Assembly (NCBI RefSeq): GCF_023111095.1
Contig: NZ_JALGYW010000001.1
Location: 214,879 to 278,878, forward strand
Source of the DNA: Maribellus sp. YY47
GTDB taxonomy: Bacteria > Bacteroidota > Bacteroidia > Bacteroidales > Prolixibacteraceae
DNA length: 64,000 nt
Reading direction: 5' to 3'
Shown: positions 1 through 7,304 of the stretch, one piece after another
How the letters are laid out: each line of letters starts with the position of its first letter
Position numbering within the stretch: the stretch's first letter is position 1
Notes under the pieces: model-generated
The model's input: only the letters and a program-made list of their open reading frames with translations
Database searches by the model: none
What the model was told of the DNA's origin: nothing
Made by a program: the position numbers and the translations under genes

Positions 1-909
1 GAGTTGGACGAAGGGCATGCCTACCTGAGAGTGTTGTTCGAAGGGAAGCTAGGATCGTTGTACGCTTATTATGATCAAGGGAATACTTTTTATTATTACC
101 GTGTTCGACAGTCAACGATAGAATTGTTGTATCACAAACAGTATCAAATGGAAATAGCTACCGGTGTTGTTGAAACGAGCCGGGACGATACGTATAAGGA
201 GCAACTGGCACAGGCGTTTCATATTCAAGAAGAGCGCACGTTGCAAAAATTGAGCTACACCAAAAACAGTCTGGTGCAATTTTTCGAGAACTATCATAAA
301 GCGCACAACGCCAGTGGCGAAAATATTGCGAAGAACGATTCGAAACCGATATTTACGGTTAGGGGAGTGTTAAACAGCAATAGCTTTAGTTCGCGAATGC
401 AGGATCTTGGCGATACCGAGTTTGTTTCTTTTAAAGCAGCTCAATCTTTTGGTTACGGGCTCGAAGTGGAATATAATTTTGCCTTCAATCGTAATAAGTT
501 GGCTGTTTTTGGCGGCGCAAATTATGCCTCCTATTACAGTGATTATTCTGATCATTCCATCCAGGTCACTCACGATGGTTATAAATGGGATTATTATTCC
601 ATGGACTTGCCGGTTGGTTTAAGGTATTATGGTCACCTTTTTCCCGGGGGGAGATTGTTTCTAGAGGTGGGGTTCTGTCCCCAAATTATTCTTGACAATT
701 CAGAATTGTTTCTTAACTCTAATCATACCTATCGTTTCGACTCCTCTGCCAAAGAGATGTTTGGCGCCGGTTTTAGTTACGGCCGGTTTGCTTTGGCGGG
801 CAGAGTTTTCACTACCAATAATGTTACGCAGAACTTGTACAAAAGAGGATCGAAACTGAAGCAGTGGACTATCAGTGTGCAATACGACATTTTTCGCTCA
901 ATCCGGTAA
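1..909 (+). CDS. Outer-membrane beta-barrel protein, C-terminal part (5' end outside window)
   Basis: The reading frame is open to the first base, so this is the 3' end of a larger gene and its start is not visible. The last 180 or so residues alternate hydrophobic and polar positions and are rich in Tyr, Phe and Gly. They form repeated strands such as GYGLEVEYNF, LAVFGGANYAS, MDLPVGLRYY and RLFLEVGFCP, which is typical of Bacteroidota outer-membrane beta-barrel (porin-like) domains. The last strand ends in an aromatic-containing segment. The upstream 100 residues are charged and contain no recognised motif. The gene converges on carB and the two share a bidirectional terminator. The substrate or role cannot be told from this fragment. 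Confidence 0.6.
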   Translation, partial: ELDEGHAYLRVLFEGKLGSLYAYYDQGNTFYYYRVRQSTIELLYHKQYQMEIATGVVETSRDDTYKEQLAQAFHIQEERTLQKLSYTKNSLVQFFENYHKAHNASGENIAKNDSKPIFTVRGVLNSNSFSSRMQDLGDTEFVSFKAAQSFGYGLEVEYNFAFNRNKLAVFGGANYASYYSDYSDHSIQVTHDGYKWDYYSMDLPVGLRYYGHLFPGGRLFLEVGFCPQIILDNSELFLNSNHTYRFDSSAKEMFGAGFSYGRFALAGRVFTTNNVTQNLYKRGSKLKQWTISVQYDIFRSIR

Positions 910-972
910 TGTGATGGTCGATGAGTCCCTTGATTCCGCTTTTTGAATAGGGAAAAGAGAAAGACTATTCAA

Positions 973-1016
973 TAAAAAAAAACTCCGATCAAACGAATTC
1001 GACCGGAGCTTTTTTA
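973..1016. terminator. Bidirectional intrinsic terminator between the barrel gene and carB
   Basis: The stem CTCCGATC (983-990) pairs with GACCGGAG (1001-1008), with one G-T pair and a 10-nt loop. An A tract lies on the left and a T tract on the right, so the hairpin can end transcription from both convergent genes. Confidence 0.8.
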
Positions 1017-1036
1017 TTCTTGCAATTTGGCTGATC

Positions 1037-4000
1037 CTATTTGTATTCGTCCCAGCTTTTTATCTTGATATCTTCCATGGTGTACTTACAAATTCCGTAA
1101 ATGAAAGCACTTGCCACACGGGCATTGGTGATCAGCGGAATGTTGTAGTCGATGGCGCTACGTCTGATGTTGTATCCATTCTTCAACTCCCGGGTGGTAT
1201 GGTTTTTCGGGATGTTGATCACCAGGTCGATTTTCTTTTGTTTGATGTAATCCAGTGTATTTGGAACTTGCCCATCTTCGTCGGGCCAGTAGATCAGCGT
1301 ATTTTCTACACCGTTCTCGCGGAAAAATTTGTGCGTTCCTTCAGTGGCGAAGATATTGTATCCACGTTCTACCAGCATTCTGGCGCTGTTTAGCAATTCG
1401 ATTTTTCCCCGAGATGGTCCGGATGAAATCAGGATGTTTTTCTTTGGGAAATTATAGCCTACTGACAGCATTGACTTCAAAATCGCTTCGTAGAAGTTTT
1501 CGCCTATACAACCTACTTCTCCGGTCGATGACATATCCACACCCAAAACCGGGTCGGCTTTCAGCAGACGGGCAAACGAGAACTGTGGCGCTTTCACACC
1601 TACATAATCCAGTTCAAACAGCGATTTGTCGGGTTTCGGAACATCAATTCCCAGCATCACTTTGGTAGCGATCTCAATCATGTTGAGTTTCATTACTTTC
1701 GACACAAACGGGAAGCTTCGCGAAGCGCGGAGGTTACATTCAATTACTTTTATATCGTTGTCTTTTGCCAGGAACTGCATATTGAAAGGTCCTGTAATTT
1801 CGAGACCTTTTGCAATCTGGCGTGCAATCTTTTTCACCCTGCGGATGGTTTCCACATACAATTTCTGTGGTGGGAAAACGATCGTGGCATCACCCGAGTG
1901 AACGCCGGCAAATTCCACGTGTTCCGAAATCGCGTAGGCGATCATTTCTCCGTTATTGGCTACTGCATCAATCTCAATTTCCTTGGCGTTTTCGATAAAT
2001 TCGGTCACTACCACCGGATGTTCTTTTGATACGTTAGCCGCCATTTCGAGGAAGTGTTCCAACTGATCGGGGTTAGAAACCACATTCATGGCTGCTCCCG
2101 AAAGTACGTACGACGGACGGATCAATACCGGGTAGCCTACTTCATCCACGAACTTGTGAATTTCTTCGATGGTCGAAAGGCGGGCCCAGCGTGGCTGGTC
2201 AACATTCAGTGTATCCAGCAACGACGAGAATTTCTCGCGGTCTTCTGCATTGTCGATCTTCACCGGCGATGTTCCCAATACAGGGACATTCTGTCCGTGC
2301 AGTTTCATGGCCAGGTTGTTTGGGATTTGTCCCCCCATGGAAACCACCACTCCGTGCGGATTTTCAAGGTCGTAAATATCCATTACACGCTCGAAACTCA
2401 GCTCGTCGAAATAAAGCCGGTCGCAGGTATCGTAGTCTGTACTTACCGTTTCCGGGTTGTAGTTGATCATTACCGCACGGTAGCCTTGTTCTTTGATAGT
2501 GTTGATCGTGTTTACGCTACACCAGTCAAATTCTACCGAGCTTCCAATTCGATAAGCTCCGGATCCGAGCACCACCACCGATTTGTGATCACCTAAATAG
2601 TGAACATCATTTTCGGTTCCGTTGTGTGTCAGGTACAGATAGTTGGTTTGAGCGGGATATTCGCCCGCCAGCGTGTCGATCTGTTTTACCACCGGAACAA
2701 TGCCATGTTCTTTACGGTAAGCGCGGACACGCAGCAAATCGTTGTAAATTTCTTTTACCGAACTTTTAATCACCAGCCGGGCAATCTGGAAGTCGGAGAA
2801 ACCTGCCTGTTTGGCTGCTTTCAACAGCGGTATTGGAAGTTGTTCCAGTTCGTTTACCTGGCGCAGCTCCAGTTTTATCTTGTAAATGTTGTTCAGCTTT
2901 TGCAGGAACCAGCGGTCGATCTTGGTTTTCTCGTGAATCTCGTCGATCGAATACCCTTTGTTAAAAGCTTCGGCAATGGCAAAGATCCTGCGGTCGGTTG
3001 GATTGGTCAGCTCTTGTTCAATTTCCGGGATGTTGATTTCTTCGCGGTTGGCTACAAATCCGTGCATGCCGAGTCCTACCATTCGGATACCTTTCTGAAT
3101 GGCTTCTTCGAAAGTACGACCGATGGCCATAATTTCGCCCACCGATTTCATCGAGCTTCCGATGTTTTTCGAAACGCCTACGAATTTACTCAGGTCCCAG
3201 CGTGGAATTTTTACCACACAGTAGTCGAGTGCGGGTTCAAACGCGGCAGTGGTTACTTTTGTTACCGAGTTTTTCAGTTCGTGCAAGCCATAGCCCAAGC
3301 CCAGTTTGGCGGCTACAAATGCCAGCGGGTAACCGGTTGCTTTCGACGCCAGCGCCGATGAACGGGATAAACGTGCGTTTACTTCAATTACGCGGTAATC
3401 TTCAGAATTTGGATCAAGTGCGAATTGAACGTTACACTCGCCAACCACACCCACGCGGCGGATGATTTTTATAGAGATTGCTCTTAGTTTGTGGTATTCT
3501 GAGTTGGAAAGCGTTTGCGAAGGTGCTACTACTATACTTTCTCCGGTGTGAATTCCCAGCGGGTCGAAATTCTCCATGTTACACACCGTGATACAGTTGT
3601 CGTATTTGTCGCGTACCACTTCGTATTCCACCTCTTTCCATCCTTTTATGGATTCTTCAACCAGGATTTGAGGAGAATAGGCGAAAGCGCTTCCGGCCAG
3701 TTTTTCAAGTTCCTCTTCGTTTTCGCAGAAACCCGAGCCAAGTCCTCCAAGTGTATACGCTGCCCGGATAATGATCGGGAATCCGACTTGTTTGGCAGCT
3801 GCTTTTGCCTCTTCCATGTTCGAGGCAGCGATGCTTTTAGGTGTTTTAACATCGATCTCTGCCAACATTTTGGAGAAGATATCGCGGTCTTCGGTATCGA
3901 TGATCGATTGCACCGGAGTTCCAACAACTTCAACGTTGTATTTCTCCAGAACGCCCGACTTGTATAGAGCTACTCCACAGTTCAATGCAGTCTGACCACC

Positions 4001-4267
4001 AAAAGCCAGCAAAATTCCCTGAGGCTTTTCCTTTTTAATAACTTCTTCCACAAAGTGTGGCGTTACCGGCAAAAAGTAAATTTTGTCGGCAATGTTGTCC
4101 GAAGTCTGGATGGTGGCAATGTTCGGGTTGATCAAAACCGTTTCAACGCCTTCTTCTTTCAGCGCCTTTAGAGCTTGCGAACCTGAATAGTCAAACTCAC
4201 CGGCTTCTCCAATTTTCAGGGCACCCGAACCCAGTACAATCGCTTTTTTAATATGTGTTTCTATCAT
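1037..4267 (-). CDS. carB: Carbamoyl-phosphate synthase large subunit
   Basis: The product is the synthetase subunit that makes carbamoyl phosphate from bicarbonate, ATP and ammonia channelled from CarA, feeding arginine and pyrimidine synthesis. At 1076 residues it has the family's usual length. It shows the two homologous ATP-grasp halves, starting IKKAIVLGSGALKIGEAGEFD and KSVVVLGSGAYRIGSSVEFD. Other family signatures are NARLSRSSALASKATGYPLA in the first half and the matching NLRASRSFPFVSK in the second. The C-terminal MGS-like regulatory domain follows from about residue 940. The start ATG is preceded by one end of an inverted-repeat element (see 4292-4746). carA lies upstream on the same strand, so the usual carAB order is kept but interrupted by a four-helix-bundle gene. 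Confidence 0.98.
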   Translation of the reverse strand: MIETHIKKAIVLGSGALKIGEAGEFDYSGSQALKALKEEGVETVLINPNIATIQTSDNIADKIYFLPVTPHFVEEVIKKEKPQGILLAFGGQTALNCGVALYKSGVLEKYNVEVVGTPVQSIIDTEDRDIFSKMLAEIDVKTPKSIAASNMEEAKAAAKQVGFPIIIRAAYTLGGLGSGFCENEEELEKLAGSAFAYSPQILVEESIKGWKEVEYEVVRDKYDNCITVCNMENFDPLGIHTGESIVVAPSQTLSNSEYHKLRAISIKIIRRVGVVGECNVQFALDPNSEDYRVIEVNARLSRSSALASKATGYPLAFVAAKLGLGYGLHELKNSVTKVTTAAFEPALDYCVVKIPRWDLSKFVGVSKNIGSSMKSVGEIMAIGRTFEEAIQKGIRMVGLGMHGFVANREEINIPEIEQELTNPTDRRIFAIAEAFNKGYSIDEIHEKTKIDRWFLQKLNNIYKIKLELRQVNELEQLPIPLLKAAKQAGFSDFQIARLVIKSSVKEIYNDLLRVRAYRKEHGIVPVVKQIDTLAGEYPAQTNYLYLTHNGTENDVHYLGDHKSVVVLGSGAYRIGSSVEFDWCSVNTINTIKEQGYRAVMINYNPETVSTDYDTCDRLYFDELSFERVMDIYDLENPHGVVVSMGGQIPNNLAMKLHGQNVPVLGTSPVKIDNAEDREKFSSLLDTLNVDQPRWARLSTIEEIHKFVDEVGYPVLIRPSYVLSGAAMNVVSNPDQLEHFLEMAANVSKEHPVVVTEFIENAKEIEIDAVANNGEMIAYAISEHVEFAGVHSGDATIVFPPQKLYVETIRRVKKIARQIAKGLEITGPFNMQFLAKDNDIKVIECNLRASRSFPFVSKVMKLNMIEIATKVMLGIDVPKPDKSLFELDYVGVKAPQFSFARLLKADPVLGVDMSSTGEVGCIGENFYEAILKSMLSVGYNFPKKNILISSGPSRGKIELLNSARMLVERGYNIFATEGTHKFFRENGVENTLIYWPDEDGQVPNTLDYIKQKKIDLVINIPKNHTTRELKNGYNIRRSAIDYNIPLITNARVASAFIYGICKYTMEDIKIKSWDEYK

Positions 4268-4291
4268 GATAACTATTGATTTTCGAATGAT

Positions 4292-4746
4292 GATTAACGA
4301 TTGAAGATTTCGGATTGAGTGGTCTCAAATTAATCTTAATCGTTGTGTTCTTCACTTTTATTCTTTTTTGCTGTTTCAATACTTTTAACAAAGATGGATA
4401 TCAATTCGTTGTTCTCAATAAAACATTCTTCCAGTAAATCAATTGATTTTGTAAGGTCGGAATACTTAATGATTTTGATAGCAACAAACGTTTCCCTGAG
4501 TTCCTTAAGGCAAATGCTCATTTTATGAATGAAATCTTTTTTCGATTCAGCACTTTGAGCTTCGCCATAATTTAGAGCAGGAGATGTTCCCGAACGGACG
4601 ATTTGATTTTTCATATGAACACCAACCGGAGAATTGGGTAAAGTCTCTGCCAGCTTGATAATCAAAGCTGCAAACTTTATCAATCTTTCCTCCAAATCAA
4701 ATCTGTTCATCTCTTCTTTTTGTTCTTAATTCTTAAATCGTTAATC
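4292..4746 (-). mobile_element. Intervening-sequence-like element: four-helix-bundle gene between inverted repeats
   Basis: GATTAACGATTGAAG (4292-4306) and CTTAAATCGTTAATC (4732-4746) are inverted copies matching at 14 of 15 positions. The similarity continues inward to about 17 of 20 and, less well, outward (ATTC). The pair brackets exactly one gene, of the 23S rRNA intervening-sequence (S23) protein family. In rRNA, such intervening sequences carry this ORF and end in complementary repeats that pair in the transcript. Here the same layout lies in the carA-carB junction. Both ends recur, without the ORF, between argG and argC (8505-8578). That this is mobile or excised from RNA is inference. 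No target-site duplication was identified. Confidence 0.5.
4336..4710 (-). CDS. Four-helix-bundle protein of the 23S rRNA intervening-sequence (S23) family
   Basis: This 124-residue protein has the family hallmarks. It opens with FDLEERLIKFAALIIKLAETLPN. A central NQIVRSGTSPALNYGEAQSAESKKDFIHKM segment carries the conserved R-S-G/T-S-P-A-x-N-Y-G-E-A-Q core, followed by LKELRETFVAIKII and a final long helix. Members form homo-oligomeric four-helix bundles and are related to the accessory protein Avd of diversity-generating retroelements. No reverse transcriptase or variable repeat lies nearby, so a retroelement role is not supported. The gene sits 49 bp after carA and 68 bp before carB, co-directional, and would be part of the car mRNA. 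No biochemical function is established for free-standing members. Confidence 0.85.
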   Translation of the reverse strand: MNRFDLEERLIKFAALIIKLAETLPNSPVGVHMKNQIVRSGTSPALNYGEAQSAESKKDFIHKMSICLKELRETFVAIKIIKYSDLTKSIDLLEECFIENNELISIFVKSIETAKKNKSEEHND

Positions 4747-4759
4747 GATATTCTGCGGT

Positions 4760-5845
4760 TCAATCCTGTTTTTTGTATTGCACAATATTTTTTATGAATT
4801 CATCAAATAAAAACTCTGTGTCAGTCGGACCACTCGATGCCTCGGGGTGGAACTGAGTAGAAAAGAACGGCTTGGTTTTGTGTCTGATTCCTTCGTTGGT
4901 GTCATCGTTCACGTTGGTGAACAAAGGCTCCCAGTCTTCAGGCAATGTTTGGGTTGCAACGGCAAAACCGTGGTTCTGAGAAGTAATGTAACATTTGTTG
5001 GTTCCCTGCAGCAGTACCGGTTGGTTGTGGCTGCGGTGACCGTATTTCAGTTTGTAAGTGTCAGCTCCGGCAGCACGGGCAAGCAGCTGGTTCCCCAGGC
5101 AAATTCCCATGATCGGTTTCTCTTCGGCAATTGCTGTTTTTATGTAGCTTACGGTAGCGTCGCACATAGCCGGGTCGCCGGGGCCGTTCGAGATAAATAC
5201 ACCGTCGTACTCTTCCTGGGTGAAGTCGTAATCCCAGGGCACGCGAATCACGGTTGCATTCCGGTCGAGCAGGCAGCGGATAATGTTGTTTTTTACCCCG
5301 CAGTCAATCAGAACAACTTTGTGTTCTCCATCGCCGTATACTTCCCGTTTTTTACAGCTGGCCACTGCCACCAGGTTTTGTTTGTTGGGATCGTAGAAAT
5401 CAATTTCTTCATCAAATTCAATTTTTCCCAGCATCGAACCTTTCTCACGTAAAATTTTTGTTAAGGCTCTCGTGTCAATGTCAAATAAGCCCGGAACTTC
5501 GTATTCTTTCAACCAATCAGACAAACTCTTTTCAGCGTTCCAGTGGCTGAATTCAAACGAATAATCAGAGATGATTAAACCGGTGATATGCAGTTTGTTC
5601 GATTCGTAATACTTGTGGATGCCGTTTTCTTTCTGATTAAACGGAACCCCGTAGTTTCCTATCATAGGGTAGGTTGAAACCAGTATTTGTCCGGTGTACG
5701 ACGGATCAGTCAGACTCTCGGGATAACCGGTCATTGCGGTATAAAACACTACTTCTCCGGCTACCGATTTCTCACTTCCGAATGATTTTCCAACGAAAAC
5801 AGTTCCGTCTTCCAATGTTAATTTTGCCTGTCTTACTTTAAACAT
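4760..5845 (-). CDS. carA: Carbamoyl-phosphate synthase small (glutaminase) subunit
   Basis: CarA hydrolyses glutamine and passes ammonia to CarB. The 361-residue length is normal. The N-terminal CarA domain contains GEVVFYTAMTGYPESLTDPSY. The C-terminal class I glutamine amidotransferase domain has the oxyanion loop SNGPGDP, the nucleophile motif GICLGNQLLA with the catalytic Cys in GICLG, and the His-Glu pair in STQFHPEASSGP. It is divergent from argR across a 183-bp region. Its own 5' leader holds a terminator hairpin just before the start codon and a short leader ORF, which suggests attenuation control. Confidence 0.98.
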   Translation of the reverse strand: MFKVRQAKLTLEDGTVFVGKSFGSEKSVAGEVVFYTAMTGYPESLTDPSYTGQILVSTYPMIGNYGVPFNQKENGIHKYYESNKLHITGLIISDYSFEFSHWNAEKSLSDWLKEYEVPGLFDIDTRALTKILREKGSMLGKIEFDEEIDFYDPNKQNLVAVASCKKREVYGDGEHKVVLIDCGVKNNIIRCLLDRNATVIRVPWDYDFTQEEYDGVFISNGPGDPAMCDATVSYIKTAIAEEKPIMGICLGNQLLARAAGADTYKLKYGHRSHNQPVLLQGTNKCYITSQNHGFAVATQTLPEDWEPLFTNVNDDTNEGIRHKTKPFFSTQFHPEASSGPTDTEFLFDEFIKNIVQYKKQD

Positions 5846-5861
5846 ATTCCGATTTGATATT

Positions 5862-5900
5862 AAAAAAAATGCGTTTGTTCTAAAATCGACAAACGCATTT
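5862..5900 (-). terminator. Intrinsic terminator in the carA leader (candidate attenuator)
   Basis: AAATGCGTTTGT and ACAAACGCATTT (5889-5900 and 5867-5878 on the plus strand) form a perfect 12-bp stem with a 10-nt loop. On the minus strand the stem is followed at once by a run of eight T. No gene upstream is transcribed in this direction, because argR is divergent. The terminator can therefore only act on the carA leader itself. It ends about 17 nt before the carA start codon. Confidence 0.7.
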
Positions 5901-5945
5901 CAGTTCTTCTCTATAAATATTTTCTGATAAGTATTCCCCATACAT
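5880..5945 (-). CDS. Candidate carA leader peptide ORF, 21 codons
   Basis: A short frame starts MYGEYLSENIYREEL and ends KCVCRF at a TAG lying in the loop of the carA leader terminator. Its last four or five sense codons therefore occupy the first strand of the hairpin. A ribosome finishing this ORF would block the terminator, the arrangement known for the E. coli pyrBI leader. Arg codons are at positions 12 and 20. A second, overlapping 13-codon frame begins 4 nt later. No Shine-Dalgarno sequence is seen, but that is usual in Bacteroidota. Translation is not shown by the sequence alone. Confidence 0.3.
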   Translation of the reverse strand: MYGEYLSENIYREELKCVCRF

Positions 5946-5981
5946 AATGATTGTAACGTGAAGTCAAAATCAAAATCGATG

Positions 5982-5989
5982 CAAAAATA
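5982..5989 (-). promoter_or_regulatory. carA promoter, -7 element TATTTTTG
   Basis: On the minus strand the octamer TATTTTTG matches the Bacteroidota consensus TAnnTTTG exactly. No TTG lies at the usual -33 distance. Transcription from here would give a leader of roughly 130 nt that includes the short ORF and terminator hairpin. Confidence 0.5.
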
Positions 5990-6027
5990 GTAAATATTCT
6001 GAATAAATTAGTTTGATTCTAAATTAA

Positions 6028-6066
6028 AATGAATATTATTGCAACGAAAATGAATATTTATTCAAT
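6028..6066 (+). promoter_or_regulatory. Tandem ARG-box-like operator pair at argR
   Basis: TGAATATTTATTCA (6051-6064) has perfect TGAAT/ATTCA half-sites, as in the E. coli ARG box. A weaker copy, TGAATATTATTGCA, starts 21 bp earlier at 6030. A 21-bp spacing of two 18-bp boxes separated by 3 bp is the classical ArgR operator geometry. The pair ends right at the argR start chosen here. It also lies upstream of the divergent carA -7 element, so it could repress both directions. Confidence 0.6.
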
Positions 6067-6544
6067 GAAGAATAAGGTACAGCGACAACTTGAAATCAGA
6101 AAAATAATCCAAAACGGGAAGGTGCAAAGTCAGGAAGATTTGCTGTCGGCGTTGAGAAGTAAAGGATATGAGCTGACACAAGCCACGCTTTCGCGCGATC
6201 TGAAAATGTTGCAGGTAGCGAAAGTGCCACATCCGGTGCTGGGTTACATTTACACCATTCCCGAAAACGGTACTACCATGTCGGTTATGGAGCAGAACCG
6301 GGTTAATTACCTGGCGGATGGTTTCAAGGATTTGCAATTTTCGGGTAACCTGGCGGTGTTAAGAACCTTGCCCGGTTATGCCAGTAGTATTGCAGCTGTG
6401 GTCGATGCTTCAAATTCATGGGAGATCATAGGCACAGTTGCCGGTGATGATACCATTTTAATTATACAGAGGGAAGGAATTTCTAAAAATGATTTGATGG
6501 AGGCGTTAGTTAAAATAATGCCAAAGCTGAAAGAAAAGTTATAG
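6065..6544 (+). CDS. argR: Arginine repressor ArgR
   Basis: ArgR is the arginine-dependent hexameric repressor of arginine genes. The N-terminal winged helix shows ELTQATLSRDLKMLQVAK, with the conserved Ser-Arg of the recognition helix. The C-terminal oligomerisation domain has the arginine-binding motif GTVAGDDTIL. The first ATG of the frame (6029) would place 12 extra residues across the ARG-box pair. The ATG at 6065 gives MKNKVQRQLEIRKII, in line with usual ArgR N-termini and about 159 residues, so it was preferred. It leads the arg-pro-his cluster, 8 bp before the GNAT gene, and autoregulation is likely. Confidence 0.95.
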   Translation: MKNKVQRQLEIRKIIQNGKVQSQEDLLSALRSKGYELTQATLSRDLKMLQVAKVPHPVLGYIYTIPENGTTMSVMEQNRVNYLADGFKDLQFSGNLAVLRTLPGYASSIAAVVDASNSWEIIGTVAGDDTILIIQREGISKNDLMEALVKIMPKLKEKL

Positions 6545-6552
6545 AAACGAGA

Positions 6553-7209
6553 ATGAAAAGTTTGGATAAAATTAAAGTTGAGGTGGCCAGCGAGGAGCAC
6601 CTTAAGTTTGTTGACGATATAAACGATGCCATTGATGAAGCCTCGAAAAAAAGAGGAACGGGTATCGCCCGCCGAACATACGAATATCTGGCCTCGAAAA
6701 TGCAGGAGGGTAAAGCCATAATTGCGTTAGATGAAGATCAGTTTGCAGGTTTTTGTTACATCGAAACCTGGCAGGAGAAAGGTTTTGTAGCGAATTCCGG
6801 ATTAATTGTCAAGGAGGAATATCGTGGTGTCGGATTGGCAAAAGCGATCAAAAAGAAAGCCTTTGAACTTTCGAGGAAGAAGTATCCGAATGCAAAAATA
6901 TTTGGATTGACTACAGGTTTGGCGGTGATGAAGATCAATCATGAGCTGGGTTACCGTCCGGTGACGTTTTCGGAATTGACCATGGACGATCAGTTTTGGA
7001 AAGGATGCCAGGGCTGTGTGAACCATGATATTCTGGAAAGAACCGGCCGCAGCAAGTGCTTGTGTACCGGAATGTTGTACGACCCGGCCTGGGAAAAACC
7101 GGTAATTAACGGTAGTCCAATAAAGAAGCGCAGCCTGTTGGAATTGATTCCAAAACTTAAACCGGGACTGGCAAACAAAAAGAACAAATTACTGAAAAAG
7201 AATAAATAA
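6553..7209 (+). CDS. GNAT acyltransferase, probable N-acyl(acetyl/succinyl)glutamate synthase
   Basis: This 218-residue GNAT protein shows the acyl-CoA pyrophosphate loop in VKEEYRGVGLAKAIKKKA (around residues 87-103) and the later NHELGYRPVTF strand. Its place directly after argR and before argG points to the first step of arginine synthesis, acylation of glutamate. No ArgA kinase-like domain and no argJ are present. The C-terminal part carries a Cys cluster, C152-x2-C155-x13-C169-x-C171, suggesting a metal-bound or structural motif. The carbamoyltransferase of the cluster looks succinyl-specific, so the acyl donor may be succinyl-CoA. That is inference. Substrate identity needs assay. Confidence 0.75.
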   Translation: MKSLDKIKVEVASEEHLKFVDDINDAIDEASKKRGTGIARRTYEYLASKMQEGKAIIALDEDQFAGFCYIETWQEKGFVANSGLIVKEEYRGVGLAKAIKKKAFELSRKKYPNAKIFGLTTGLAVMKINHELGYRPVTFSELTMDDQFWKGCQGCVNHDILERTGRSKCLCTGMLYDPAWEKPVINGSPIKKRSLLELIPKLKPGLANKKNKLLKKNK

Positions 7210-7304
7210 GAGGGTGGCAGCACTGTGGATGTGAACAGACAGCTACAGGTTACCTGGGGGGAGGTTAATTTTGCTGTCATTCTTCTTTCAAGAAAAAATA
7301 TATC

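Noticed and set aside
4336..4710. Four-helix protein as part of a diversity-generating retroelement
   Set aside because: There is no reverse transcriptase, template repeat or variable repeat in the neighbourhood.
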